Positions 8,899 to 18,440 are shown, counted from the first letter of the stretch. The stretch is 49,972 nt of DNA from Nocardia vinacea NBRC 16497 (GCF_000308835.1 NZ_BAGN01000046.1:1-49972), one strand, 5' to 3'. Numbers and translations: made by a program. The notes: generated by a model from the sequence alone, not told the origin.

Positions 8899-11800
8899 AT
8901 GAGTACTGTCCGGTTCCAGCGGCGTGCGCGTCGCGAGATGCCGCGCTCGCCAGGTGGTGAGGTCACGCTGCAGCCGCCGCCCGAAATCCCAAGGGTGACA
9001 CCGGGCAGCCTGGTATCGAAGCTGATGCCGGTCGTGATGGTCGTCGGCATGGTCGGCATGATGGCGCTGCTGTTCACGCAGGGCGGCAGCATCGCGTCGA
9101 ATCCGATGAGCATGATGTTCCCGATGATGATGGTCGTCTCCATGGTCGGCATGTTCGCCGGTCAGGGCGGCGGCAAGGGACAGAAGGCGGCCGAGGCGAA
9201 CGAGGACCGCAAGGACTATCTGCGCTACCTCGACCAGGTCCGTAAGGACGTCGACCAGACCGCCACGCAGCAGCGCGCTTCCGTCGAATGGAGCCATCCG
9301 GAGCCGGCCCTGATCTGGATGCTGGCCGGAACTTCCCGCATGTGGGAACGCCGCGCCGGGGACAAGGACTTCTGCCACGCCCGCATCGGCATCGGCGGAC
9401 AGCGCCTGGCCACCCGTCTGGTCGCGCCGGAGACCGGTCCGGTCGAGGAATTGGAGCCGATCGCGGCGGTTTCGCTGCGTCGCTTCGTGCGCGCGCATTC
9501 CACGGTTCCGGATCTGCCGACCGCGATCGCGGTCAAGGGTTTCGCGACCATCGCACTCGACGGCGACCGCGCCGAGGCCCGCGATATGACCCGCGCAATG
9601 CTCTTGCAGCTGTGCATGTTCCAGGCACCGGACCAGGTGCTCATCGCCGTCGTCTGCGGTCCGGACACCGCCCGCGAATGGGAGTGGACCAAGTGGCTGC
9701 CGCACACCCAGCATCCGGACGCGCAGGACGGCATCGGCACCCAGCGCATGTTCTACGGCTCGATCCGGGAGGCCACCGCGGGCCTGCATCCGTTGCTGGC
9801 CAACCGCGTTCGCTACTCCCGTAACCAGCCCGCCAACGCCAACCTGGTGCACATCGTCATTGTCGTCGACGGCGGTCTGCTCGAAGCCGAAGAAGACCAA
9901 CTTCGCGAATCCGGTTACGAGGGCGTGACCATCATCGACTTGTGCGGCTACGCACCGCGTTTGGCGGTTTCGCGCGGCATCAAGATGGTGGTCGAGAACG
10001 GTGAATGCGTCGGTCGCGGCGCCACCGGCAACCAGGAGCGTTTCGCGCTGATCGACCGGATCAGCCCGCAGCAGGCCCAGCAGGTCGCTCGTCGGCTCGC
10101 GCCGTACCGCGCGGCGACCCAGCGCAGCAGCGATGTCGAACACGATGACGCCGAAGTGATCTCGACCTGGACCCAGCTGATGAAGCTCGGCGATATCGGC
10201 ACATTCAATCCCGAGCACGCCTGGCGTCCCCGCTACGGCCGCGAGCGGCTGCGCGTGCCCTTCGGTGTCGGCGCGGACGGCGCGCCCATCGAACTCGATA
10301 TCAAGGAAGCCGCCGAAAGCGGTATGGGCCCGCACGGATTGTGCATCGGCGCGACCGGTTCCGGTAAGTCGGAATTCCTGCGCACCCTGGTGCTCAGCCT
10401 GCTGGCCACGCATTCGCCGGACCAGCTGAACCTGGTGCTCGTCGACTTCAAGGGTGGCGCGACCTTCCTCGGCTTGGACGGCGTACCGCACGTCGCGGCC
10501 GTCATCACCAACCTCGAAGAGGAAGCCGACCTCGTCGACCGTATGCGCGACGCCCTGGCCGGTGAGATGAACCGCCGCCAGGAAGTGTTGCGCCAGGCGG
10601 GCAACTTCGCCAACGTCTCCGAATACGAGAAGGCGCGCGCCGCCGGTGCCGACCTCGATCCGCTGCCCGCGCTGTTCGTCGTCCTCGACGAGTTCTCCGA
10701 ATTGCTCACTCAGCACCCGGATTTCGCCGAACTGTTCGTGATGATCGGTCGCCTCGGCCGCTCGCTGCACGTGCACCTGCTGCTGGCCTCGCAGCGCCTC
10801 GAAGAAGGCAAGCTGAAGGGTCTGGAGAGCCACCTCTCCTACCGCATCGGTTTGAAGACCTTCTCCGCCAACGAATCCCGCCAGGTCCTCGGCGTCCCCG
10901 ACGCCTACAACCTGCCCGGCATCCCCGGCGGCGGTTACCTCAAGTCCGACTCCGGTGAGATCCAGCGCTTCCAGGCCTCCTACGTCTCCGGCCCCTACGT
11001 CGGCGGCGGCTCCCAGCGCGAGGTCACCCAAGCCGGTGTCGCGGGCGGCGAAATCGACATCAAGGCACGCCCTTTCACCGCCACCCACGTCGACTTCCGC
11101 GCCATCGACCGGGTCCCGCTGCCGTCCGAGCCGACGCACGATCCCGAACCGCAGTCCGAGGACGGCGAACAGATCTCCAACCTCAATATGCTGGCCTCCC
11201 GCATCCGCGGCCACGGTCGCGCGGCTCACGAGATCTGGCTCCCGCCCCTGGAAGAGGCCCCCACCCTCGACCAACTCATCCCGCGCAGTGTGCTCACCGG
11301 CGAGTACTCCGCCGTCGCCACCCTGCGTGCGCCCATGGGCATCGTCGACCGCCCCTACGACCAGCGTCGCGACCCCTTCGTCGTGGACCTGTCGGGTTCA
11401 CGAGGCAATGTCGCGGTCGTCGGCGGTCCGCAGTCGGGTAAGTCGACGGCGCTGCGCACCATGATCATGGCCCTGTCCCTCACCCACACGGCCGAGCAGG
11501 TGCAGTTCTACTGCCTCGACTTCGGTGGCGGCACCCTGGCCAGCCTCGAAGGCCTGCCGCACGTGGGTTCGGTGGCAAGCCGTCTCGACGAGGACAAGGT
11601 CCGCCGCACCATCGCCGAAATGACCACCATCGTCCGCCAGCGCGAGGCGCGGTTCCGTCAACTCGGCATCGAGTCGATGACCGAATTCCGCCGCCTCCGC
11701 GCCATGGACCCGGCCAGCAGCCCCGGAGCCGCTGGGGCACATGAGGATCCGTTCGGCGATGTCTTCCTCGTCATTGACGGCTTCGGCTCGATTCGCCAGG

Positions 11801-12939
11801 ACTTCGACCCCCTCGAACAGCCCATCATGAACCTCGCGGTCCAGGGCCTGTCCTACGGCGTCCACGTGGTCATCGCCCTTGCCCGCTGGGCGGAGGCCCG
11901 CCCCGCTCTCAAAGACCAGATCGGCACCCGCATCGAGCTCCGCCTCGGTGACCCCATGGACTCCGATCTCGGCCGCAAGTTCGCTTCGCTTGTGCCACAG
12001 GGCCGTCCGGGGCGCGGTATGACGCCCGAGTGCCTGCACATGCTCACCGGTCTGCCACGCATCGACAGCAGCGCGGATCAGGACAACCTCGGCCAGGCCG
12101 TCGCCGATGCGGTGGCGACCATCGCCCGACTGACCCCGGGCCGCCCCGCGCCCGCGGCCAGGATGCTGCCGGAAATGCTGCCGCGCGAGCAACTGCTGCA
12201 GCTCGCGGGCAATTGGCCGTCGCAGGTCGACCCGGAAGTCAAGTGCATGCGAATTCCGCTCGGTATCAATGAATCCGAGCTGGCGCCGGTCTATCTCGAC
12301 TTCAACGAGAGCCCGCACTTCATCGTCCTCGGTGATACCGAGAGCGGTAAGACGACATTGCTGCGGTCGATCATCGAGAGCATCGCGGCGTCGAATACCC
12401 CGGACCAGGCGCGCTTCATCCTCGGCGATTACCGACGGACAATGCTGGGACTCGTGCCCGACGGATACCTCGCCGGATACGGTTCCACCGCACCGCAATT
12501 CACCCAGAACATGGCCGATCTCGCCGCCTATGTCGCGCAGCGGACGCCGGGACCCGACGTCACGCCACAGCAGTTGCGCGACCGCTCGTGGTGGCGTGGC
12601 CCGGAGCTGTACGTCATCGTCGACGACTACGACCTGGTCGCCTCCTCCAGCGGCAACCCGGTGTCGGCATTGGTCGATCACCTGCCGCATGCGCGTGACC
12701 TCGGTTTCCACGTGATCATCGCGCGGCGCTCCGGTGGCGCCAGCCGGGCCATGTACGAGGCGACGGTGGCGCGGATGAAGGATCTCGGTTCGGCCGCTCT
12801 GGTCATGAGCTGCAATAAGGACGAGGGCGTACTCTTCGGCAGCACCCGGCCCGGTATCAAACCGCCGGGGCGTGGCACCTACGTCACGCGCAATAGTGAG
12901 GGCTTGATTCAGCTGGCCTGGATGCCACCGGCCGAGTGA
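8899..12939 (+). CDS. eccC: Type VII secretion protein EccC, fused FtsK/SpoIIIE ATPase
   Basis: A 1346-residue EccC, the ESX motor that recognises substrates and drives secretion. Two transmembrane helices (about 41-60 and 70-88) are followed by a DUF-type stalk and three FtsK/SpoIIIE domains. Walker A motifs are GATGSGKS at 484-491, GGPQSGKS from 842 and GDTESGKT from 1145. Only domain 1 has a standard Walker B with catalytic Glu (VVLDEFSEL); domains 2 and 3 read VIDGFG and VIVDDYD, the known asymmetry of EccC. It is one fused gene, as in ESX-2/3/4/5 rather than split ESX-1. ATG 8899 follows GAGGGGGAT; the open frame continues far upstream only as the antisense of eccD. The stop overlaps the next start as TGATG. 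Confidence 0.96.
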   Translation: MSTVRFQRRARREMPRSPGGEVTLQPPPEIPRVTPGSLVSKLMPVVMVVGMVGMMALLFTQGGSIASNPMSMMFPMMMVVSMVGMFAGQGGGKGQKAAEANEDRKDYLRYLDQVRKDVDQTATQQRASVEWSHPEPALIWMLAGTSRMWERRAGDKDFCHARIGIGGQRLATRLVAPETGPVEELEPIAAVSLRRFVRAHSTVPDLPTAIAVKGFATIALDGDRAEARDMTRAMLLQLCMFQAPDQVLIAVVCGPDTAREWEWTKWLPHTQHPDAQDGIGTQRMFYGSIREATAGLHPLLANRVRYSRNQPANANLVHIVIVVDGGLLEAEEDQLRESGYEGVTIIDLCGYAPRLAVSRGIKMVVENGECVGRGATGNQERFALIDRISPQQAQQVARRLAPYRAATQRSSDVEHDDAEVISTWTQLMKLGDIGTFNPEHAWRPRYGRERLRVPFGVGADGAPIELDIKEAAESGMGPHGLCIGATGSGKSEFLRTLVLSLLATHSPDQLNLVLVDFKGGATFLGLDGVPHVAAVITNLEEEADLVDRMRDALAGEMNRRQEVLRQAGNFANVSEYEKARAAGADLDPLPALFVVLDEFSELLTQHPDFAELFVMIGRLGRSLHVHLLLASQRLEEGKLKGLESHLSYRIGLKTFSANESRQVLGVPDAYNLPGIPGGGYLKSDSGEIQRFQASYVSGPYVGGGSQREVTQAGVAGGEIDIKARPFTATHVDFRAIDRVPLPSEPTHDPEPQSEDGEQISNLNMLASRIRGHGRAAHEIWLPPLEEAPTLDQLIPRSVLTGEYSAVATLRAPMGIVDRPYDQRRDPFVVDLSGSRGNVAVVGGPQSGKSTALRTMIMALSLTHTAEQVQFYCLDFGGGTLASLEGLPHVGSVASRLDEDKVRRTIAEMTTIVRQREARFRQLGIESMTEFRRLRAMDPASSPGAAGAHEDPFGDVFLVIDGFGSIRQDFDPLEQPIMNLAVQGLSYGVHVVIALARWAEARPALKDQIGTRIELRLGDPMDSDLGRKFASLVPQGRPGRGMTPECLHMLTGLPRIDSSADQDNLGQAVADAVATIARLTPGRPAPAARMLPEMLPREQLLQLAGNWPSQVDPEVKCMRIPLGINESELAPVYLDFNESPHFIVLGDTESGKTTLLRSIIESIAASNTPDQARFILGDYRRTMLGLVPDGYLAGYGSTAPQFTQNMADLAAYVAQRTPGPDVTPQQLRDRSWWRGPELYVIVDDYDLVASSSGNPVSALVDHLPHARDLGFHVIIARRSGGASRAMYEATVARMKDLGSAALVMSCNKDEGVLFGSTRPGIKPPGRGTYVTRNSEGLIQLAWMPPAE

Positions 12940-14387
12940 TGTCGAACGTCGATCTGGTGGTGACCGACACCCGTATCTGGGCGCGCGGTCCTGCCACACA
13001 TTGGGATGTGCCGCCCTCGGTGGTGCTCGGCAGCAACGGCGATCTCGTTGTCGGCGAACCACTTACGCCGCCGACACAGGTCAGCTCCGCCGTCCAGTAC
13101 GTCGCGGCGGATCGGATCGCCTTGCTGCCGCGCGTGCCGAGTCTCGCCGAGGTGATGGGCTCGGTGGTCGGCACCGTGATGCGCAACCTCGGTGTCCCGG
13201 TTCCGTGTGCGCAGCTCACCGTTGTAGTTCCGACCGAATGGGGTGGTCGTCGGCGAGCGGTATTCGCCGAGGCTGCCCGCCGCTTCGCCGCGGATGTGGT
13301 GTTCGAGGACATGGCGATCCGCGCGGTGGTCGCCGATGTCGGCACTACCCGCAGCCGCCGCACGGTCGTCTTGGAATGCGGCCCGCTCGCGACCACCGCG
13401 ACCGCCGTGGTGCGCAGCCATCAGGGCATCGGAATCGAATCATGTGAGCACGAACCGAATCTCGCCGTTGCCGATGTCGAGCCGGAGTCGAATGGCTTCT
13501 ACGATCTGTGCGAGCTCATCGATCGCGTGCTCGCGGGTCAGCCAGCCGATTTTGTTCAGGCCGTCGGAGTTTCGGATCCGGCGAAGCTGGACATGATTCG
13601 TTCGGCGGTGCAACAGGTCTGCACACAGGCGATCGAAGTGCGTCCGACCGCGGGTGCGGATCTGGTGCGTGGACCACAGCAGGAACCCGAATATCAGCCC
13701 GAAGTCACGCCATTGCCGACCACCGAGTGGATGCAGCCGCTGCGTCAGCGGGCCGCGGCCATGCAGCCGCCCGGTCGAAATACCAAGGCCTATGCGATCG
13801 CTGGTATTGCCGGAGTGCTGGTGGTCGCCGCAGTGGCTGCCGGTGCCGTATTCGCATTCGGCGGCTCGGACGATACCCCTGCCGTCTCGGCAGCGAGCAC
13901 ATCAGCGGCCGCAGGCACGACTGCGCAGTCGCCGGTCACCCAACCACCGACGACCTCGAAGTCATCATCGGAAACCGTTGGACGCGTACGCTTTCAGATC
14001 CCATCAGGGTGGCGCCTGACGCAGGCCATCGACCCCACCAAATCGCGAGTCGACCTCGTCCCGTCGGACGGCACCCGTGCCCGCATCACCCTGATCCAGA
14101 CCCCGGTCGCCCCCGGCACCGGATACGAGCAGGTCGCCGCCAATCTCGAAACCCAGATGAAGCAGCAGCCCAACGGCAAGCTGAGCGATCTGAAGCGTGA
14201 CGTGGTCTTCGGCGGTAAGTCCGGGCTCGCCTACACCGAACAACCCGGCGACGGCTCGACGGTGAGCTGGCATGTGCTGGTCGAGCACGGACTTCAGGTC
14301 AGCACCGGATGCCAGTACATCGGTGGCTTCGAGTCGATCAAACAACCTTGCGAGCAGTTCGCGGCCTCGGTACAGGTGAGTCCCTGA
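12939..14387 (+). CDS. Type VII secretion-associated protein, Rv3446c family
   Basis: A 482-residue membrane protein of the family found in ESX-4 loci (Rv3446c in M. tuberculosis). The N-terminal ~270 residues are cytoplasmic with an ASKHA-like look (LVVTDTRIWARG at the start, later VVLECGPLATTATAVV). A transmembrane helix lies at about 284-308, then a Ser/Thr-rich linker, then an extracytoplasmic domain ending in the family's C-terminal region (VRFQIPSGWRLTQ to the end), with paired cysteines near the end (STGCQ, KQPCEQ). Start ATG 12939 overlaps the eccC stop, so expression is coupled to eccC. Biochemical role unknown. A strong hairpin follows. Confidence 0.85.
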   Translation: MSNVDLVVTDTRIWARGPATHWDVPPSVVLGSNGDLVVGEPLTPPTQVSSAVQYVAADRIALLPRVPSLAEVMGSVVGTVMRNLGVPVPCAQLTVVVPTEWGGRRRAVFAEAARRFAADVVFEDMAIRAVVADVGTTRSRRTVVLECGPLATTATAVVRSHQGIGIESCEHEPNLAVADVEPESNGFYDLCELIDRVLAGQPADFVQAVGVSDPAKLDMIRSAVQQVCTQAIEVRPTAGADLVRGPQQEPEYQPEVTPLPTTEWMQPLRQRAAAMQPPGRNTKAYAIAGIAGVLVVAAVAAGAVFAFGGSDDTPAVSAASTSAAAGTTAQSPVTQPPTTSKSSSETVGRVRFQIPSGWRLTQAIDPTKSRVDLVPSDGTRARITLIQTPVAPGTGYEQVAANLETQMKQQPNGKLSDLKRDVVFGGKSGLAYTEQPGDGSTVSWHVLVEHGLQVSTGCQYIGGFESIKQPCEQFAASVQVSP

Positions 14388-14433
14388 ACGGTGTTGTCCC
14401 AGTACAGGGTGCACCGCCTTCGGCGCAGAAACA

Positions 14434-14469
14434 ATTCGAGCCCCCGGCAAACCACCGGGGGCCACGAAT
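14434..14469. terminator. Bidirectional terminator hairpin
   Basis: The perfect stem GCCCCCGG/CCGGGGGC (14440-14447 with 14455-14462, 7-base loop) is extended by ATTCG/CGAAT outside small bulges. It lies between two convergent genes. On the minus strand the stem is followed by a T-rich run (TTGTTTC), so it should stop esx transcripts; the plus-strand tail is weaker. Confidence 0.7.
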
Positions 14470-14484
14470 AGTTCGTATCGGAAC

Positions 14485-14778
14485 TCAGAAGAGGCCAGCG
14501 AGGGCGGTGTCCGTGCCCTGCAATTCGGAGTTTCCCTTGTCGATCAGCGTCGCGGCACCGCTCAGCGTTGTGTTGAGCTGGACGACGTGCTGGTTCCACG
14601 TCGTCTGGTACTGCTCGAAGGCCTCCTTGGCCTGACCGCCCTGCGTGTCAAAGAATGCCTTGACCTTCTTCTCGAACGCCTCGAGCTCGTTCCGAATGTT
14701 CTCGGCGCGGTTGAGGATCTGGCGGGCACCGTCCGCAACGCCGTCGAAATTGGCGGAGATCGGCTTGTCCATGCTCAT
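14485..14778 (-). CDS. WXG100-superfamily protein, EsxT-like
   Basis: A 97-residue helical-hairpin protein and probable ESX-4 substrate partner. The N-terminus ISANFDGVADGARQI resembles EsxT of M. tuberculosis (NFDAI..SVRQEI), and the second helix FEQYQTTWNQHVVQL matches the EsxT pattern of a Trp in helix 2. The canonical W-x-G turn is absent; the turn reads FFDTQGGQAKEAF. No YxxxD/E export motif is seen at the C-terminus. ATG 14778 has AGGAG eight bases upstream. It follows the EsxU-like gene by 33 bases as a bicistron. Symbol left blank because orthology to esxT is by resemblance and locus only. Confidence 0.85.
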   Translation of the reverse strand: MSMDKPISANFDGVADGARQILNRAENIRNELEAFEKKVKAFFDTQGGQAKEAFEQYQTTWNQHVVQLNTTLSGAATLIDKGNSELQGTDTALAGLF

Positions 14779-14811
14779 TATTCAGACTCCTATGTGGCGT
14801 GATTCTGGAAA

Positions 14812-15147
14812 TTAGACCGCGGGCAGGTCGAGGCTGGAAACCTGCGTCTGGATCTTCGAGGCGAAATCGTGCGTCTGATCCGAGAACTGGTTGCTCATCT
14901 TGAGCAGGTTGTCGGCGGTCTGCATCAGCTGGTCGTTCATCTTGGAGGCCTGGAAGTAGTACCGCTCCATGAAGGCATTGAAGGCGTCGCGGGCCGCGCC
15001 CTGCCAGTTGGCGCCGTTCGTGACGTTGTCCTCGTCGGTCTTCAGCTGACTGATCGCGGCGTTCAGGCTGTTGTGCTGCTCCATGAACTCCTTCGCCTTC
15101 GCATTGATACCCTCGGTATCCGCAACGAAATTCCCTGGTGAAGTCAT
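14812..15147 (-). CDS. WXG100 family protein, EsxU/CFP-10-like partner
   Basis: A 111-residue WXG100 protein expected to pair with the downstream EsxT-like protein as a four-helix heterodimer exported by ESX-4. The turn motif is NWQGAARDAF (Trp48, Gly50), flanked by two amphipathic helices (about 12-45 and 52-90). The tail continues to SSLDLPAV. ATG 15147 is preceded by AGGAGCAG. First gene of the two-gene esx unit; both run against eccC and rplM, whereas in M. tuberculosis esxU-esxT run with eccC4 and rplM. No clear YxxxD/E signal is present. Confidence 0.88.
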   Translation of the reverse strand: MTSPGNFVADTEGINAKAKEFMEQHNSLNAAISQLKTDEDNVTNGANWQGAARDAFNAFMERYYFQASKMNDQLMQTADNLLKMSNQFSDQTHDFASKIQTQVSSLDLPAV

Positions 15148-15521
15148 CGCTTCTGCTCCTGGTTCTGGTTCTGGTCAACATCCCGACTGCGAGTTGACCG
15201 CGTTCATATGGTTGGACGCGTCCTCGGCCCGTTCGGTTCCATCCAGTTCTAGAGAATCTGGCAGTTCCATCGCGTCACACGGGCGCTGTAGCGTTGTCGA
15301 CCGGCTACATCACGGTCGGAGGGCTTCAGAGATCCCCCCGGATATCTCGGACCGCAATATCGTCGTTTCGGTCGCCACCAGCACACCGATCCCCTCCTTC
15401 CCCCTTCGCGGCCACCTGAACTGGCGAGTGGGCTGGCTGCGAACACCCTACCGAACAGCGCTGTGTCGCGTCTACAACACTGATCCCAGTTCGATGAGAG
15501 CCGTGGGGCACGTCCGACGCG
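15148..15521 (-). other. Non-coding leader region upstream of the esx pair
   Basis: 374 bases between the kinase stop and the esx start. It should carry the esx promoter or a long inter-cistronic leader. Directly before the start the plus strand reads CTGGTTCTGGTTCTGG, a short direct repeat overlapping the ribosome-binding site on the minus strand. I see no credible ORF, hairpin terminator or clear -35/-10 pair. Confidence 0.4.
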
Positions 15522-17123
15522 TTACTTGACGATCTTGGCAATCGTGGGAACCATCTTGTCGGCCAATGTGTCCTGGGATTGCCCGGTCCACACCTGGAAC
15601 GCCTGCACGGACGACGGATCGTCGACCACGACGATTTTCGCGTTGCTGGACAGGATGCCGCCCGGCAATCCGCGCATACCTCCGTTACCGGCTTGACTGT
15701 CGGTCCGCAGCACGATCACGACCTCGGAATCGACGTCCGTCGTATAGCTCGCGGCCGACAGTGCACGCGGTGACTTCTCGTCGCCAACGGCTTTGTATTT
15801 GGGGCTGTAGACAAACCCGAGATTCTGCAGGAACTTGGATTGCTCGCTGGGGTTCAGCACCACCGAGAGGGTGGAGTTCCCGAAATTGAAGGCGGTGACC
15901 GTCTTTCCCGCGAATTGCGGATTGGCATTGCGGGCTTGGGCCACCTTGTCGCCGCCACCGCCGGGATCCGATCCGCCCTTGGTCAATAAGAAGGTCCCCG
16001 CCGCGATGGCGGCAACCACCACCACGGCGAGTACACCGGGTACCAGGAAGCGACGGGCGGGCGATCGTCCGGTGTGATTCCGCTTGGTCGCGATCAGGCT
16101 CTGGTCCGTATTCTCGCGCGGCATGAATCCGGTAGTGGGAGTGTGGGTTTGGGTGCTGTATCCGGGGCCGGAATGATACGGATCCCCGACGACCGGTATC
16201 GGGATAGACGGATTCGAATAGCCCGCGACGGGCATGCGGGCATCGGTCGCGTACCCGGCCTCCGGCGCGCGGAACTGATTGCCGTAGAGCGCCGCCTCGG
16301 CCGCCTGGGTGAACTCGCGGCAGGTCGCGTAGCGCTGCTCCGGGTCCTTGGCCATAACCTTTTCGATCACCGCATCCAGTGCGGGTGGCAGACCGGGCCG
16401 GACCGCGCTCAGTTTCGGCGGAGGCTCGTGCAGATGCCCCATCATGACCACGGCGGGCATGGTCGACGGATACGGATTCTGACCGGTCAGCAGCTTGAAG
16501 AACGAGCAACCGAGGCTGTAGATGTCAGCACGGTGATCCAGGCTGGTTCCGACCAGCTGCTCAGGTGGGGCATACGCGACGGTGGCCATGAAATTGCCTG
16601 TCGCCGTAAGGTCTTGGCCGTCCTCGGACGACTTCGCGACACCGAAGTCGGTGAGCAGTACCCGCTCCTCGTCGCCTTCCTCGGCAGCGGAGAGCAAGAA
16701 ATTGGCTGGCTTCACGTCGCGGTGCAGCAAACCGCGCCGGTGCGCGTAGTCGAGTCCCTTGCCGACCTCGGACACGACGCGCAGTGCGCGCTGCGGGGTC
16801 ATCACCGACGGGCCTTTCCTGGCCTCGTCCGCGGCATCGACTCCATCGATGTACTGCATGGCGATCCAGAGCTGGCCGCTCTCCTCGCCACGGTTGTAGA
16901 CGGCGACGATATTCGGATGGTCGAGTCCGGCGGCCAGATTCGCCTCGCGCTCGAACCGGGCGCGGAACTCGTCATCGGTGGATAGATCGGCACTGAGTAC
17001 CTTCAGTGCATCGCGGCGGGGCAGGATCGGGTTCTGGGCCAGATACACCGTGCCCATGCCGCCGCTGCCGAGAACCTGCAGTACCCGGTAGCCTCCAACG
17101 ATTGCGCCGGGCCGCAACGCCAT
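15522..17123 (-). CDS. Transmembrane serine/threonine protein kinase (Pkn family)
   Basis: A 533-residue Hanks-type kinase. All key motifs are present: Gly loop GSGGMGTVYLAQ (19-30), Lys41, helix-C Glu60, catalytic HRDVKPAN with Asp136, DFG at 159-161, and APPE plus DIYSLG further on. A Pro/Gly/Tyr-rich juxtamembrane stretch (about 285-355) leads to one transmembrane helix (about 358-380). The ~150-residue outer domain has no PASTA repeats or Cys pairs; it resembles small actinobacterial kinase sensor domains. ATG 17123 has GGAGGA upstream. It lies 98 bases after the six-lipoprotein series, all in the same direction. Substrates are not readable, but two FHA-domain proteins (phosphothreonine readers) lie within 13 kb. 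Confidence 0.95.
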   Translation of the reverse strand: MALRPGAIVGGYRVLQVLGSGGMGTVYLAQNPILPRRDALKVLSADLSTDDEFRARFEREANLAAGLDHPNIVAVYNRGEESGQLWIAMQYIDGVDAADEARKGPSVMTPQRALRVVSEVGKGLDYAHRRGLLHRDVKPANFLLSAAEEGDEERVLLTDFGVAKSSEDGQDLTATGNFMATVAYAPPEQLVGTSLDHRADIYSLGCSFFKLLTGQNPYPSTMPAVVMMGHLHEPPPKLSAVRPGLPPALDAVIEKVMAKDPEQRYATCREFTQAAEAALYGNQFRAPEAGYATDARMPVAGYSNPSIPIPVVGDPYHSGPGYSTQTHTPTTGFMPRENTDQSLIATKRNHTGRSPARRFLVPGVLAVVVVAAIAAGTFLLTKGGSDPGGGGDKVAQARNANPQFAGKTVTAFNFGNSTLSVVLNPSEQSKFLQNLGFVYSPKYKAVGDEKSPRALSAASYTTDVDSEVVIVLRTDSQAGNGGMRGLPGGILSSNAKIVVVDDPSSVQAFQVWTGQSQDTLADKMVPTIAKIVK

Positions 17124-17221
17124 TCGGTCCTCCTCAATAATGTCGAAGGCCCGAAAACGTGAGCCTCCGCGAGAAATCTAGCAAGTCGTCATTGGGTATT
17201 CGAGTCGCATCCGCACCGTCC

Positions 17222-18433
17222 TCAGCGGCTCTGGAGCAGGGCGTACTGCGCAGAGATCTTCTGGTGCAGGTCCTGCAGTTGCTTGCCAAAGGCCTGCACG
17301 ACGTACCGATCGACCTGGAACAGACACAGATTCATAGACCCGGTCGGAAGCTTGTCGGTTACTCCGTCCGCGAAGCACTCGACATGGTCTCCGAGTCCGG
17401 CCGGAGAATCGACCAGCTTCTGGTCGGACTTCAGTGGCTGCCACTTCGTCCAGAGACCTTCCGCATCCTTCAGCGATTTGGTTCGGAAGACGACGGCATC
17501 ACCGAACGCCACCAGATCTACGCCGTGCTTATCCAGCTCCGGCAGTGTTTCCGGGCTCGCATTCATCAACGACGCTGTCCCACGGCCGCTGAAAATGCCA
17601 TCGGGTTCTGCGCGGATGGGTCTTTCCGGATTGCTGGGTATGGTGCGGCCGAGCAAACCTTGTGGGTCGAGCGGGATATGCGAGAGCTCACCTGCCGGAG
17701 TCGGCTGGAACTTGTCGAGCAGCGGAAGCTGCACATCGAGCATCTTCTCGACCTGCGAGGTCAATGCGGGCAGGTTGGGTGTCGAGGTATCGTCCACCAC
17801 TTTGATGTAGACGACGTACCGATCGTGCACCGTCCACGAGCCAATGGAGGAGATGTCCGGCCGCCAGTGCATATACGTATTCGGCTTCGAGATCGGAGCC
17901 GGCTGGTTGTCGACGTTATAGGTGAAGTCGTCGTGTTCGAGGGTTGGTCCGACCGCGGACGCCGTTTGCGCATCGGGGAACATCAGCACCGCGATGTTCA
18001 GCGTGCGTCGCTTGTCTTCTTGCGCACCACCGGTTTTCCAAGCGTTGACCCAGCCCGCCACAAGGTCTTTCGCGACGTCATCGAAGGTGTCGTTGATGAC
18101 GAGGCTGCCGAGGGGCTTTCGGTTGAGGACGATGTGCGTCGCGATGCCCCAAGCATCCTCGACGTAGGAAGGATCGGCTTCGTATGGCAGTGCCACGTAG
18201 TCGGCGAGTCGTTGTGCCTCGCGCGCTCGAGCCTGTTTGTCGCTCTTGGCATTACCGATCTGACGCGGTTCGGTCTGATAGTTGCCGACGTCGAGCTTCG
18301 ACACGTCGGGTTCGACTCGGACCGGCTGACCGGTCACCTGCGAGCCGCAGCCTGCGGATGCGGTGGCGAGTGTGGCGGCTGTCAGCAGCGCCGCCGCCGT
18401 TCGAATGCCCCTCCGCCTGGTAGCGAGCTTCAT
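17222..18433 (-). CDS. Lipoprotein, array paralogue 6 (DUF7373-like)
   Basis: A 403-residue secreted lipoprotein. Signal peptide ends at lipobox ASAGC with lipidated Cys29. It shares with its five neighbours a DVSKLDVGNY-type start, LVAGW near residue 120, GLLGRTIP near 260, a Cys pair late in the protein, DRYV and the terminal AQYALL. ATG 18433 is preceded by GGGGAGG; the long frame to 18646 lacks a signal sequence. It starts 7 bases after the preceding paralogue's stop and ends 98 bases before the kinase start. It looks like the nocardial lipoprotein family I recall as DUF7373. Function unknown; an envelope sensor or ligand-binding role is guesswork. Confidence 0.85.
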   Translation of the reverse strand: MKLATRRRGIRTAAALLTAATLATASAGCGSQVTGQPVRVEPDVSKLDVGNYQTEPRQIGNAKSDKQARAREAQRLADYVALPYEADPSYVEDAWGIATHIVLNRKPLGSLVINDTFDDVAKDLVAGWVNAWKTGGAQEDKRRTLNIAVLMFPDAQTASAVGPTLEHDDFTYNVDNQPAPISKPNTYMHWRPDISSIGSWTVHDRYVVYIKVVDDTSTPNLPALTSQVEKMLDVQLPLLDKFQPTPAGELSHIPLDPQGLLGRTIPSNPERPIRAEPDGIFSGRGTASLMNASPETLPELDKHGVDLVAFGDAVVFRTKSLKDAEGLWTKWQPLKSDQKLVDSPAGLGDHVECFADGVTDKLPTGSMNLCLFQVDRYVVQAFGKQLQDLHQKISAQYALLQSR

Positions 18434-18440
18434 GCCTCCC

